Translations under genes and position numbers: made by a program | Notes under the pieces: model-generated | Databases searched by the model: none | Told to the model about the DNA's origin: nothing | Seen by the model: the letters and a program-made list of their open reading frames with translations, nothing else | Source of the DNA: Parvularcula sp039822105 | Lineage (GTDB): Bacteria > Pseudomonadota > Alphaproteobacteria > Caulobacterales > Parvularculaceae | DNA: 64,000 nucleotides | Assembly (NCBI GenBank): GCA_039822105.1 | Contig: JBCBMW010000005.1 | Location: 1-64,000, forward strand | Reading direction: 5' to 3' | Shown: positions 1 to 9,230 of the stretch, in pieces | How the letters are laid out: every line of letters begins with the position of its first letter | How positions within the stretch are numbered: position 1 is the first letter of the stretch

Positions 1-107
1 TAGGCACCGGCGCTCCTTCAATCTTGTGCTGTTTTTTCAGCAAGGAACTAGAGCAATCCCTTAGAAATGCTAGGCCACAGAGCTGCGCAGGCAGGGTATA
101 GAGACCA

Positions 108-527
108 ATGGAGAGAACCGGCGAGTGTTTCTGCGGAGGCGTGCGTTATCGTGTCGAGAGCGCGATCAAGGACGCACGATCGTGCCATTGTTCGCGGTGC
201 CGCAAAGCCTTTGGCGGCGCAGCCTCCGCCTATGCTGAGGTCGATCACGACCTTTTCGCCTGGACCGCAGGTGAAGAGCTGCTCTCAGCTTACGAATGGG
301 AAGAAGGAAGCGGAAAGCTCTTCTGTTCGCGCTGCGGTTCGTTCTTGGCAGCACAGCTCAAGCACCGGATCCACGGCATCGCCATCGCCACCCTCAACGA
401 GGACGAAGGCATTGATCCGCCTGTCCACTATTACACAGGGTCCAAAGCATCCTGGGACGTCATCCCCGAAGGCGTCGAGCAATATCATGAGATGCCGACC
501 ACAGCGGGCGACGATCGCTCCGCTTGA
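108..527 (+). CDS. GFA-family (glutathione-dependent formaldehyde-activating-like) protein
   Basis: A 139-residue protein with the cysteine pattern of the GFA / CENP-V fold: CxC at residues 7-9, a CHCSRC cluster at 26-31 and FCSRC near residue 73, which in this family bind zinc. Length fits a single-domain family member. The biochemical role of most such proteins is unknown; the name comes from a reported S-hydroxymethylglutathione synthase activity and should not be over-read. It stands alone upstream of isovaleryl-CoA dehydrogenase on the same strand with a 61-base gap. No strong ribosome binding site precedes the ATG, but the conserved motif starts only six residues in, so the start is probably right. 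Confidence 0.85.
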   Translation: MERTGECFCGGVRYRVESAIKDARSCHCSRCRKAFGGAASAYAEVDHDLFAWTAGEELLSAYEWEEGSGKLFCSRCGSFLAAQLKHRIHGIAIATLNEDEGIDPPVHYYTGSKASWDVIPEGVEQYHEMPTTAGDDRSA

Positions 528-588
528 TACGCATCGCCGGAAGCGTCACAAGCGAGAAAAACGAAGCCCCCCCCGGAGGAGCAACGCA

Positions 589-1761
589 ATGATCCAGAAC
601 AGCTTTCAGGGCCTGAAATTTGGTTTGCCGGAGGAGATTGAGGACATCCGCTCCTCGGTCCAGCGCTTCGTCGATGACCGCATTGGGCCGATCGCGGGTG
701 AGATTGATGAGAGCAATGAGTTTCCGGCCCATCTGTGGGGGGAGATGGGTGAGCTGGGTGTGCTCGGCATCACGGTGCCAGAGGACTTTGGCGGAGCAGG
801 GCTGGGCTACCTCGCCCATGCGGTGGTGATGGAGGAAATCAGCCGCGGCTCGGCCTCGGTCGGGCTTTCCTATGGTGCGCACTCGAACCTTTGCGTGAAC
901 CAGATCGCACTGAACGGCAGTGACGAGCAGCGTGCGCGGTATATGCCGAAGCTGATCTCAGGGGAGCATGTCGGCGCGCTCGCCATGTCCGAGCCGGGCG
1001 CGGGGTCGGATGTGGTTTCGATGACCCTCCGTGCGGAGAAAAAGGGTGACCAATACATCCTCAATGGCAACAAGATGTGGATCACCAATGGCCCGAATGC
1101 GGACACGCTGGTCGTCTATGCCAAGACGGACCCGAGCGCGGGTCCGCGCGGGATCACGGCCTTTTTGATCGAGAAAGGCTTCAAAGGTTTCTCCACCGCG
1201 CAAAAGCTCGACAAGCTGGGCATGCGCGGCTCGAACACCTGTGAGCTGGTGTTCGAGGACTGTGAAGTGCCCGAAGAGAACATCATGGGCGGCATCGGCG
1301 AAGGTGTCCGGGTGCTGATGAGCGGGCTTGATTATGAACGCGCTGTCCTGGCCGCAGGACCCATCGGCATCATGCAAGCCGCGATGGATGTCGTGATGCC
1401 GTACGTGCATGAGCGCAAACAGTTCGGCCAGCCGATCGGTGAGTTCCAGCTGATCCAAGGCAAAATCGCGGACATGTACTCCACCATGAATGCCTGCCGC
1501 GCCTATGTTTACGCGGTGAACGCGGCCTGCGATCGCGGCGAGACGACGCGCCAAGACGCCGCCGGCGTTATTCTCTATGCGGGTGAAAAAGCGACCCAAG
1601 TCGCGCTCGATGCGATCCAGATCCTGGGCGGTAACGGCTATATCAATGAGTACCCGACGGGCCGCCTCCTCCGCGACGCCAAGCTTTATGAGATTGGCGC
1701 CGGGACGTCAGAGGTCCGCCGTATGCTGATCGGCCGTGAGCTCTTTAAGCTGACAGCTTAG
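589..1761 (+). CDS. ivd: Isovaleryl-CoA dehydrogenase
   Basis: FAD-dependent acyl-CoA dehydrogenase of leucine degradation, oxidising isovaleryl-CoA to 3-methylcrotonyl-CoA and passing electrons to ETF. The 390-residue length is normal. The match to eukaryotic IVD is strong along the whole protein: the GLSYGAHSNLCVNQI segment, GNKMWITNG, and the C-terminal GNGYINEYP and GAGTSEVRR blocks. The catalytic glutamate of IVD lies in helix G, in an LDYER context; here it is E250, which separates IVD from short- and medium-chain enzymes. The open frame extends far upstream, but a GGAGGA site eight bases before this ATG fixes the start. The gene meets the oppositely oriented E2 gene tail to tail with a 4-base overlap of stop codons, so the two ends of leucine catabolism are physically paired. 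Confidence 0.95.
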   Translation: MIQNSFQGLKFGLPEEIEDIRSSVQRFVDDRIGPIAGEIDESNEFPAHLWGEMGELGVLGITVPEDFGGAGLGYLAHAVVMEEISRGSASVGLSYGAHSNLCVNQIALNGSDEQRARYMPKLISGEHVGALAMSEPGAGSDVVSMTLRAEKKGDQYILNGNKMWITNGPNADTLVVYAKTDPSAGPRGITAFLIEKGFKGFSTAQKLDKLGMRGSNTCELVFEDCEVPEENIMGGIGEGVRVLMSGLDYERAVLAAGPIGIMQAAMDVVMPYVHERKQFGQPIGEFQLIQGKIADMYSTMNACRAYVYAVNAACDRGETTRQDAAGVILYAGEKATQVALDAIQILGGNGYINEYPTGRLLRDAKLYEIGAGTSEVRRMLIGRELFKLTA

Positions 1762-3329
1762 ACGAAGAGCGTCGCGGGATACTCGAGATAGCCTTTGATC
1801 ACCTGGATGAACTCGGCGGCGTCATAGCCGTCGACCACGCGGTGATCGAAGCTCGACGAGAGATTCATCACCTTCCGCGCCTCGACCTGCCCCATCGCGT
1901 TGAAGCGCGGCACGGTCTGGATCTTGTTCGGTCCGATAATTCCGACCTCGGGATGGTTGATCACCGGCGTGGTGGTGACCCCGCCCAACGGTCCAAGGGA
2001 GGTGATGGTGATTGAGGAGCCGGACAGCTCCTCCCGCTTCGCTGACCCATCGCGCGCGGCGGTGGAGACGCGTTTGATCTCATCCGCCATCTGCCAAAGA
2101 TCCATCGTCTCCGCATGACGCAGGACAGGGACGATCAATCCATTATCCGTCTGCGTTGCAATCCCGAGATGGGCAGCGGCGTAGCGGCGGACAATGCCCT
2201 CATCATCATCGAACCGGGCATTCATCTGCGGGAAATCACGGATCGCGAGGATCACCGCGCGGCAGATATAGGGAAGCACGGTCAGCTTAGGCTGATCATC
2301 GCGCTTCGTTTTGTTCATGTGCTGACGAAGCTCTTCCAGCGCCGTCATATCCACCTCATCGACATAGGTGAAATGCGGAATTCGGCGCATCGAGTCGTGC
2401 ATCTTCTCCGCAATTTTGCGGCGAAGGCCGATGACCTTGATCTCTTCGACCTCGTTGCGAGGCGCGGGCATCGGCGCGGCGGGCGCCTTCGCAACAGCGC
2501 CGCCGGTGTGGTTGTCGAGATCCTGATGGGTGATCCGGCCCTCAGGGCCTGTGCCCTTCACCGTCGCAAGATCGATACCGCGCGCCATGGCCCGTGCACG
2601 GACGGCAGGAGCTGCGAGGACCTTACCGCCCGACGCTTTCTGGACGGGAGCTGGAGCCTTTTCCTCTGCTTGCGGAGCAGGTGCAGCTTCAGCCGCCGCG
2701 GGCTCTGCGCCTTCGACCTCAAGCTTGATGATTTCCGAGCCGACGGCAACGGTCTCACCCACGTCGGCGCCGATCCACGCGACCACGCCGTCGCGCGGGC
2801 TTGGGATCTCCACCGTTGCCTTGTCAGTCATGACGTCAGCGAGGTTTTGATCCGCTCTCACCCGGTCACCGACCTTCACGTGGATCTCAACGAACTCGGC
2901 TTCTGTCACACCTTCGCCGACGTCAGGCAGTTTGATCGTGTACGCACCAGAAGGAGTGGAGAGCGCAGCAACAGGCGCTGGCGCGGGTTCCGGAGAAGCG
3001 GTTTTCTCAGCGCGCTCGGCCGCCATCATCGCTTCCATCGGGTTGAGGAACTCTTCCTCGTCCCCGGCGTCATCAGCCGCCGCACCACCTTCAAGCTCGA
3101 GCTTGATGATCTCCGAACCCACCGCGATCACCTCGCCTGGTTCTGGACCAATCCAGACCACCTTGCCCTTACGCGGGCTCGGCACCTCGACGGTGGCCTT
3201 GTCGGTCATCACGTCAGCGAGATTTTGATCCGGCTCCACCATATCGCCAACGGCAACGTGGAGTTCGACGAATTCAGCCTCTGTCACGCCTTCGCCAACG
3301 TCAGGCAGTTTGATCGTGTGAATGGTCAT
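1758..3329 (-). CDS. bkdB: Branched-chain 2-oxoacid dehydrogenase E2 (dihydrolipoamide acyltransferase)
   Basis: Core acyltransferase of the branched-chain 2-oxoacid dehydrogenase complex, 523 residues. Domains in order: lipoyl domain 1 (lipoyl lysine K44 in a TDKA motif), acidic/Ala-Pro linker, lipoyl domain 2 (K170 in the same motif), a second linker rich in Ala, Pro and Glu, a peripheral subunit-binding domain at about 236-273, and the catalytic CAT domain ending with the DHRxxDG active-site motif near the C-terminus. Two lipoyl domains are more than many bacterial E2b proteins carry. The start is the ATG that overlaps the E1 beta stop as ATGA, implying translational coupling. The E3 gene is not in the window. 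Confidence 0.93.
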   Translation of the reverse strand: MTIHTIKLPDVGEGVTEAEFVELHVAVGDMVEPDQNLADVMTDKATVEVPSPRKGKVVWIGPEPGEVIAVGSEIIKLELEGGAAADDAGDEEEFLNPMEAMMAAERAEKTASPEPAPAPVAALSTPSGAYTIKLPDVGEGVTEAEFVEIHVKVGDRVRADQNLADVMTDKATVEIPSPRDGVVAWIGADVGETVAVGSEIIKLEVEGAEPAAAEAAPAPQAEEKAPAPVQKASGGKVLAAPAVRARAMARGIDLATVKGTGPEGRITHQDLDNHTGGAVAKAPAAPMPAPRNEVEEIKVIGLRRKIAEKMHDSMRRIPHFTYVDEVDMTALEELRQHMNKTKRDDQPKLTVLPYICRAVILAIRDFPQMNARFDDDEGIVRRYAAAHLGIATQTDNGLIVPVLRHAETMDLWQMADEIKRVSTAARDGSAKREELSGSSITITSLGPLGGVTTTPVINHPEVGIIGPNKIQTVPRFNAMGQVEARKVMNLSSSFDHRVVDGYDAAEFIQVIKGYLEYPATLFV

Positions 3330-4363
3330 GCTGTTTCCGTGACTTTTTTGAGGGCCGCGCCAACACGCTTCGGACCCGGAAGATAGGCCCATTCCTGCGC
3401 ATGCGGATAAGGTGTGTCCCAGCCCGTGACCCGGAGAACGGGCGCCTCGAGACTGTAGAAGCAGCGTTCTTGCACAAGGGCCGTGAGTTCCGCACCGTAG
3501 CCGCAGGTTTTGGTCGCTTCGTGGACAACGATGCAGCGGCCTGTCTTCTTCACTGAGGCCACGATGGTCTCAAGGTCGAGCGGGACAAGCGAGCGCAGGT
3601 CAATAACCTCTGCGTCGATACCCGCCTCTTCAGCCGCCGCCATGCACACATGCACCATGGTGCCGTAGGCCAGCACCGTCACGGCCTCGCCTGCGCGGCA
3701 GACCTCCGCCTTGCCGAGCGGCACCGTATAGTATCCTTGCGGAACATTGCCGTCGTCATGCTTGGCCCAAGCTTCAAGCGGGCGATCATGGTGACCGTCA
3801 AACGGGCCGTTATAGAGGCGCTTAGGCTCGAGGAAAATCACCGGGTCCGGATCATCGACAGCAGCCAGAAGAAGACCCTTCGCGTCATAGGGGTTCGATG
3901 GGATCACCACCTTGAGACCCGACACGTGGGTAAAGATCGCTTCGGGCGACTGGCTGTGGGTCTGACCGCCAAAGATACCGCCGCCCGTGGGGCTGCGGAT
4001 GACCATCGGGCAAGTGAACTCGCCGTTTGAGCGGTAGCGGATGCGCGCCGCCTCTTGGCTGATCTGGTCGTAGGCCGGGAAGATATAGTCAGCAAACTGA
4101 ATTTCGATAATCGGCTTTAAGCCGTAAGCTGCCATACCGATGCCGGTACCGACAATGCCGCCCTCTGAAATAGGCGAGTCAAAGACCCGGGACGTGCCGT
4201 ACTTCTCCTGAAGACCATCAGTGCAGCGAAAAACGCCGCCGAAATAGCCCGCGTCCTCACCAAAGGCGACGACGGTGTCATCGCGCTCCATGGCCACATC
4301 ATGGGCATCACGGATCGCTTGGATCATGTTCATCTGGCGGGTGTTGGAAAGGGTCTCTGACAT
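3326..4363 (-). CDS. bkdA2: Branched-chain 2-oxoacid dehydrogenase E1 component, beta subunit
   Basis: Transketolase-type beta subunit of the thiamine-diphosphate-dependent E1 decarboxylase, 345 residues. Visible family features are the GEDAGYFGGVF segment near residue 35, the DSPISEGGIVGTGIGMA block, SPTGGGIFGGQTHSQSPE and the C-terminal VTGWDTPYPHAQE region. It partners with the E1 alpha product encoded four bases upstream. An in-frame extension of 61 codons exists upstream, but it lies inside the E1 alpha gene and looks non-native; the chosen ATG directly follows the E1 alpha stop, as expected for an operon. Its own stop overlaps the E2 start. Confidence 0.95.
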   Translation of the reverse strand: MSETLSNTRQMNMIQAIRDAHDVAMERDDTVVAFGEDAGYFGGVFRCTDGLQEKYGTSRVFDSPISEGGIVGTGIGMAAYGLKPIIEIQFADYIFPAYDQISQEAARIRYRSNGEFTCPMVIRSPTGGGIFGGQTHSQSPEAIFTHVSGLKVVIPSNPYDAKGLLLAAVDDPDPVIFLEPKRLYNGPFDGHHDRPLEAWAKHDDGNVPQGYYTVPLGKAEVCRAGEAVTVLAYGTMVHVCMAAAEEAGIDAEVIDLRSLVPLDLETIVASVKKTGRCIVVHEATKTCGYGAELTALVQERCFYSLEAPVLRVTGWDTPYPHAQEWAYLPGPKRVGAALKKVTETA

Positions 4364-4367
4364 CGTC

Positions 4368-5633
4368 TTAGTGCCCCGCCTCTTCTTGCTGTTCGACAAG
4401 CCGGCCTGGAAGTTCCTCATAGACCTGATCGAACATAGTGGACGGGGACGCGCCGCGCCCGTCATGGACAAGGCCATGTCCCTCGGCACGCTTTTCTGCG
4501 TCGCGCATCTCAGTTTCAGCGGCCTGCTCCGTCGCCGAAATCTCATCCGCAGTCATCGCGCCCGTGACGATGAGGTGCTGTTTCAGACGCTCAATAGGAT
4601 CGCCCAGCGGCCAAGCGGAAAGCTCATCCTTCGGACGATACTTGGTCGGATCATCGGAGGTCGAGTGAGCGCCGGCGCGGTAGGTCACGAACTCAATCCC
4701 AACCGCCCCGAGACCCATCCGGGCCCGCTCGGTGGCGAACCGGCAGGCGGCAACGACCGCGAGAAGATCGTTGCCATCGACGCGCAGTGCAGGAAGACCG
4801 TACGACGCGAGGCGCGCCGCAAAGCTGTTGAGGTCACCGCCCGCAAACGCGTTGGTCGAAGAAATCGCCCACTGATTGTTCACCACACAGAGGAGGCAAG
4901 GCGCACGATAGACGGCGGCAAAAAGATTGCCCCAGTGCCAGTCACCTTCCGCGGTTGCGCCATCGCCAATCCACGCGACCGCCACTTTGTCATCCTTGCG
5001 CATGGCTGAGGCCATCGCCCAACCGACCCCTTGCGCCCACTGGGTCGCGAGATTGCCAGAGATTGTGAAAAAACCTGCCTCACGGAAGGAATAAAGGACC
5101 GGCAGCTGCTTGCCCTTCAGCGGATCCTTTTCGTTCGAGTAGATTTGGTTCATCATCCGTTCAGGATCGATGTTCCGCGTTAGGAGGATACTTTGCTGCC
5201 GATAGGTGGGAAAGTGCATATCGGACGCATTGGTCGCGAGCGCTGCGCCGGTTCCGATGGCTTCCTCGCCTAGGCACTGGATGTAGAAACTGGTCTTCCC
5301 CTGACGCTGGGCGCGCATCATGCGCTGGTCGAAAGCACGCGTGCGGAGCATGGCGACGAGAGCCGCCTTCTTTTCATCGACCGTGATAAAATCCGTCCAC
5401 GGCCCTTGCGCCTCTCCCTCATCGCTCAAGACACGGAGGAGCCGGTGGTGATAAGGCTCAAACGCCTCAATGGGCGCATCAATAGCAAGGCGCGGCACAT
5501 CACCGGGCGCGCCTTTATCAAAGTCCGAAAAGTCCGGCGCCTCACCTGGCCTTGCAGGGGGAGATGGCACCCGGAAACCTGTTTCGTTTTCGCTTTCACC
5601 TTGCGGCATAGGGGCGTCCATAAATCCGTCCAT
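4368..5633 (-). CDS. bkdA1: Branched-chain 2-oxoacid dehydrogenase E1 component, alpha subunit
   Basis: Alpha subunit of E1, 421 residues, first gene of the bkd operon. The thiamine-diphosphate/Mg motif runs from GDGATAEGD to VVNNQW. The loop AGAHSTSDDPTKY matches the branched-chain E1 phosphorylation-loop region and supports branched-chain rather than pyruvate specificity. An in-frame GTG nine codons further upstream is possible, but GAGGA nine bases before the ATG chosen here favours this start. With E1 beta, E2 and a shared E3 encoded elsewhere it would convert the 2-oxoacids of leucine, isoleucine and valine to acyl-CoAs, supplying isovaleryl-CoA to the neighbouring dehydrogenase. Confidence 0.94.
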   Translation of the reverse strand: MDGFMDAPMPQGESENETGFRVPSPPARPGEAPDFSDFDKGAPGDVPRLAIDAPIEAFEPYHHRLLRVLSDEGEAQGPWTDFITVDEKKAALVAMLRTRAFDQRMMRAQRQGKTSFYIQCLGEEAIGTGAALATNASDMHFPTYRQQSILLTRNIDPERMMNQIYSNEKDPLKGKQLPVLYSFREAGFFTISGNLATQWAQGVGWAMASAMRKDDKVAVAWIGDGATAEGDWHWGNLFAAVYRAPCLLCVVNNQWAISSTNAFAGGDLNSFAARLASYGLPALRVDGNDLLAVVAACRFATERARMGLGAVGIEFVTYRAGAHSTSDDPTKYRPKDELSAWPLGDPIERLKQHLIVTGAMTADEISATEQAAETEMRDAEKRAEGHGLVHDGRGASPSTMFDQVYEELPGRLVEQQEEAGH

Positions 5634-5713
5634 GACGTCGCGTCCTCGTGGCCTCAACACCAGAGTTTTTGGCAGAACCGCGCAGAATGGTCAGCGGCGG
5701 GAGCGTGTGAAAT

Positions 5714-5750
5714 GTTGCTCGACTGCGCAACTTTAGGCCGCTCGGCGGCC
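5714..5750. promoter_or_regulatory. Candidate operator dyads upstream of bkdA1
   Basis: Two inverted repeats lie side by side in the 244-base gap between the divergent bkdA1 and DUF2807 genes: GTTGC-8-GCAAC, and immediately after it GGCCGC-TCG-GCGGCC. The gap must carry promoters for both genes. The dyads may bind a regulator of branched-chain catabolism (Lrp/BkdR type is a guess) or the second may simply form a hairpin in the mRNA leader. No recognisable published consensus is matched. Confidence 0.3.
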
Positions 5751-5877
5751 TGAACGGGGCGATATCTGCTCCGCGCTGCAAAAATGTTTCGATAATGGAC
5801 AGAACAACGTTGGAGCGTGACCGTTGCGCCTTCGTCATCTCGGCACCATATCGATTGCCAATACGGGAGACAGGGTG

Positions 5878-6513
5878 ATGGCGAATCGAACACTGACAAC
5901 GCTTGCGGTGGCCACAGCGCTCACTGGTGCAACAGCGGCAGCGCAAGACTTCGACGTGGCGGACTTTGACGCGCTCCGCGCGAGCGCCGGGGTGGACGTC
6001 GCGGTCACAGTGGGCAGCGAGCATAGCGTCCGTCTGGTCTCTGATACCGATCCTGCCGATGTCAGGGTCACCGTGTCCGGCGGCACCCTGACGTTGTCCC
6101 GGGAACGCACCTCGGGGCTCAACATCAATTTCGGGCGGGATGCGCGGATCGCGTTCGAAGTGACCATGCCGTCGATCACCGCCGCAGAGTCGGCGTCCGG
6201 CGCTGACGTGACCATCACCGGTATCGACGCGGGCTCACTCGACCTCAAAGCAAGCTCTGGCTCTGATCTTACAGCGTCAGGCCGCTGCGAAACACTGTCG
6301 GCAGCGGCATCGTCCGGCTCTGACATCCTGGCCTTCAACCTCAGCTGCAGCAATGTGCAGGCGAAATCCTCCAGCGGAAGCGATATCGAGATCGAAGCGA
6401 CTTCATCGATCGAAGCTGCTGCCTCGTCCGGCGGCGATATCACTGTCCGCGGCAATCCCGAGCAACGCAGCATCCGCGAATCCAGCGGAGGCGGCGTCAC
6501 GATCCGCAGCTAG
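5878..6513 (+). CDS. Secreted DUF2807 (GIN-domain) repeat protein
   Basis: A 211-residue exported protein. Residues 1-21 form a signal peptide ending in TAAAQ. The rest resembles the putative auto-transporter adhesin head GIN domain (DUF2807): short alternating strands with the repeated motif SSGSD seen four times (about residues 122-190), giving a stacked beta-helix-like pattern, and a Ser/Gly-rich tail. Function of the family is not established; roles at the cell surface are assumed. The ATG was chosen over an in-frame start 54 bases upstream because it directly precedes the signal peptide. It is transcribed divergently from the bkd operon and 168 bases before the Wzz-like gene. Confidence 0.7.
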   Translation: MANRTLTTLAVATALTGATAAAQDFDVADFDALRASAGVDVAVTVGSEHSVRLVSDTDPADVRVTVSGGTLTLSRERTSGLNINFGRDARIAFEVTMPSITAAESASGADVTITGIDAGSLDLKASSGSDLTASGRCETLSAAASSGSDILAFNLSCSNVQAKSSSGSDIEIEATSSIEAAASSGGDITVRGNPEQRSIRESSGGGVTIRS

Positions 6514-6681
6514 GCCTAAAAAAACGGTTCGAGTTTGCAGCATTTTAACGATGGCACAGGGTTCTTGGCGGCAGATTGCCAACAGCGCTGCGTCAGTCAC
6601 CGTCTGTCAAAAGAAGTCGGCTAGGCGCAAAGTAGAAAAGCGCTAAGCCGAGCCTGGCGTGCCGCCGGGAGAAGGTGACGA

Positions 6682-8319
6682 ATGGACCGCTACAGCATCA
6701 CAGATCTCATCACGTTGGCCCTGCGCCGCGTGTTTTGGGTTTTCATTCCGTTCGCGCTGATTTTGATCGTCGGCCTTCTTGTCCTCGACGCTATCCCGGC
6801 ACGTTTTCATTCCAAAGCGATCTTGATCATCGAGGACCAGCAGATCTCAGAGGATCTGGTGCCTTCGGCGATCCGGGCCCTGGCGGAGGATCGGCTGGCG
6901 ACAATCCAAGCGCAACTGAAAGCGCGCGAAAACGTTGTTGAGCTGTCCGACAAGTTCAATCTGATCGATCGCAACAGCGACGAGCCGTTTTCGAAGAAGG
7001 TGGAAGCCGTCCGCAGCGACATCACCATCTCGATCAACCGAATCAGCGACAGACGCGCCCGGCGCAACAACACCGGTGCGATCGCTTTTGAGATCGGCTT
7101 TGTGCACGAAAGTCCTGACATCGCGTACCGTGTCGCCAACAATCTGGTCACCGATTTTATCGACGCCAACGTGTCCTCAAGGCGCGAAGCGGCAGAGGGT
7201 ACCGCATCATTCTTGCGATCCGAGGAGCAGGATCTGCGCCGTCAGATCCTGACCGTGCAGAACCAGATCGCCGATGTGCGCAACAGCAATCCTGGGATCA
7301 GCCCGGATGATCTCTCGCTCAACCGCTCCCTTGTCGATCGGCTGACGGAGGAGATCCGGCGCTCCGAAGAGCGGCTGCTCGCCACGGAGCAAGAGCTCAG
7401 CCTCCTCCGCCTCCAGCAACCGCTCCTTATCGACAGCGGCGGCACCAACGACCTTGATGCCCAGGAATTGCGAGAGAAGCGCAGGCAGCTCGCGGCGCTT
7501 AAGCGTCAGTACACTGATACGTATCCGGACGTCGTAGCCATGACCGACGAGGTCTTGGAACTCGAGGCCCGGCTTGATCCTGCAGCATTCCGCCGCCGCG
7601 CCAACCCAGTTGTCGCCAGCGTCTCAGCGCAGCTTGCTGATCCCAACAACGACCTCGATCCTCGCGAACGTGCCGCCATGGAGCAGAGGCTCGCGGCTAT
7701 TGAGGATCTCCGCTTGACCGCCAACCAACCAGCAAGCGGTCAAAGCTTGGCGCGCGTGTCCTATGAGGCGAACGAACAGGTTCTCCTGCAGCGGATCTTG
7801 TCGCTGGAAGAGCGCCTCAATGAAGCACGCGACGAGCTGCTCGAGGCTGAGGACCTTCTGGAGAGAACACCGGCTGTTGCCGCGGAGGTTCAGGGCTTAG
7901 AAGCTGAGGAACAGCGCCTTCAGATCCTGCTCAGTCGCACCCAAGAAAAACGCGCGATCGCCGAGCGGTCTGAAAGCCTGGAAGCGCAGCAAAAATCAGA
8001 ACGCGTGGTGGTGCTCGAAGCGCCTATTCGGCCTGACGTCCCAACCAGCCCGGACAAGCCCAAACTGATGGTGCTGCTTGTTGGCGTCTCAGGCGGGATC
8101 GCCGCGGTGCTTGGCCTCGCGCCGATCTTCCTCTTCCCCAAAGTGGAAACCGGCCAGCAGCTCGCCCATGCCATACCCCATGCGCCAGCGATTGAAATTC
8201 CAGAGGTCGCGGACGACGATACGGTCTCATTCCGCCGCAACGTTTTCATCATTCTCGCCGGCGTTTCTGCCATACTGGGCGCCGCGGCACTTCTCATCGC
8301 TGTGAAGGTTCTTCTTTAA
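6682..8319 (+). CDS. Wzz/GumC-like polysaccharide chain-length/co-polymerase protein
   Basis: A 545-residue inner-membrane protein of the polysaccharide co-polymerase type. A membrane segment at about 16-38 is followed by a large periplasmic region of long coiled coils (roughly 170-260 and 365-440), and a second segment near 457-482 carries the PxxP-type stretch PDVPTSPDKPK just before it, as in GumC/Wzc proteins. A further hydrophobic segment lies at the extreme C-terminus, giving one more membrane pass than the usual two. The kinase domain found in Wzc is absent; the next gene may supply a partner ATPase. GGAGAAGG lies just before the ATG. No glycosyltransferase, flippase or polymerase gene is nearby. 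Confidence 0.82.
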   Translation: MDRYSITDLITLALRRVFWVFIPFALILIVGLLVLDAIPARFHSKAILIIEDQQISEDLVPSAIRALAEDRLATIQAQLKARENVVELSDKFNLIDRNSDEPFSKKVEAVRSDITISINRISDRRARRNNTGAIAFEIGFVHESPDIAYRVANNLVTDFIDANVSSRREAAEGTASFLRSEEQDLRRQILTVQNQIADVRNSNPGISPDDLSLNRSLVDRLTEEIRRSEERLLATEQELSLLRLQQPLLIDSGGTNDLDAQELREKRRQLAALKRQYTDTYPDVVAMTDEVLELEARLDPAAFRRRANPVVASVSAQLADPNNDLDPRERAAMEQRLAAIEDLRLTANQPASGQSLARVSYEANEQVLLQRILSLEERLNEARDELLEAEDLLERTPAVAAEVQGLEAEEQRLQILLSRTQEKRAIAERSESLEAQQKSERVVVLEAPIRPDVPTSPDKPKLMVLLVGVSGGIAAVLGLAPIFLFPKVETGQQLAHAIPHAPAIEIPEVADDDTVSFRRNVFIILAGVSAILGAAALLIAVKVLL

Positions 8320-8381
8320 GGGTCTAAGGAGACACTGTTGATGTTGATCACGGCCCGGGGCGATGTGAGGACGGTAAGACG

Positions 8382-9224
8382 ATGACCCAAGACGACGTTT
8401 TCGCAAGCCCACTCGAGGCAGCCCTTGCCAAGGCGCGTCAGCCGCAGGCGACCATTCCTGTTGGCGCGACACCGCCCAGAACACTTGAGCAGGTGCAGGA
8501 CACCCTGACCGATCGCCCAGCGCTCGATATCGCAGCCTTACCAGTGAGCGACGCGGACTTTGACCGCTTTGAAAGCCGCTTCGGCGTCACGCCAGGCACC
8601 CCAAGCCCATTCAATAGCGCCATCCGGATCGTCCGGACACGGCTGCTTCAAGCCTTGAAGGATATCAACGGCCAGGTGATCGGGATCACCTCGCCTCGAT
8701 CTCACAGCGGCAAGACGGTCGCGGCCATTCACATCGCGCGCGCCTGTGCACGTCGTCCAGAACAAACCGTCGTGCTGGCGGACTTCAACCTGCAGCGGCC
8801 CTTGATATCGGGCTATCTTGGCGCGCACGAGTTCCGCTCTGGCATGGGGTATTTCCGCGGGGAAGGCCCGGTCGAGCGCTACCTCACCAAAGCCAACCAC
8901 GGCAATTTGCTGCTGTTCTTGGTTGACCGTTCAACTGGTCAAAGTGCGGAGCTTTTGTCGTCTGCGCGCGTCGGGGATGCCCTCAACACGCTCAGAAGCA
9001 TCGCCAAGGACACCGTGATCATCCTCAACCTGCCCTCCATTCTGGGCTCGGACGATGTGATGACCATTCTACCGCTGCTGGACGGCGTCGTGCTCGTCAC
9101 TGCCGCGGGTGAAGCGACGTTCTCGGACGTTGAAGAAGCGGCGGGACTTATCCCGAAGGAGAAGTTGCTCTTCTCCATCCTGAACAAGTCCAAGCGGTCG
9201 CTGCTGTCGGGCTCTGGGACGTAA
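8382..9224 (+). CDS. CpsD/CapB-like P-loop ATPase, no tyrosine tail
   Basis: A 280-residue ParA/MinD-type ATPase resembling the cytoplasmic domain of bacterial tyrosine kinases. Residues near 75-90 (AIRIVRTRLLQA) match the R-x-L-R-T contact helix of CpsD, followed by a Walker A loop SPRSHSGKT and a Walker A-prime strand VVLADFNLQRP. The C-terminus ends in serines and glycines and holds no tyrosine cluster, so autophosphorylation of the classical kind seems impossible. It probably pairs with the preceding Wzz-like membrane protein, 62 bases upstream, perhaps as a regulatory ATPase for exopolysaccharide export. Confidence 0.78.
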   Translation: MTQDDVFASPLEAALAKARQPQATIPVGATPPRTLEQVQDTLTDRPALDIAALPVSDADFDRFESRFGVTPGTPSPFNSAIRIVRTRLLQALKDINGQVIGITSPRSHSGKTVAAIHIARACARRPEQTVVLADFNLQRPLISGYLGAHEFRSGMGYFRGEGPVERYLTKANHGNLLLFLVDRSTGQSAELLSSARVGDALNTLRSIAKDTVIILNLPSILGSDDVMTILPLLDGVVLVTAAGEATFSDVEEAAGLIPKEKLLFSILNKSKRSLLSGSGT

Positions 9225-9230
9225 CCCGCG

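Noticed and set aside
2115..3386. Long plus-strand frame opposite the E2 gene
   Set aside because: It mirrors the E2 coding sequence, with GC-rich antisense composition, no family motif and no ribosome site.
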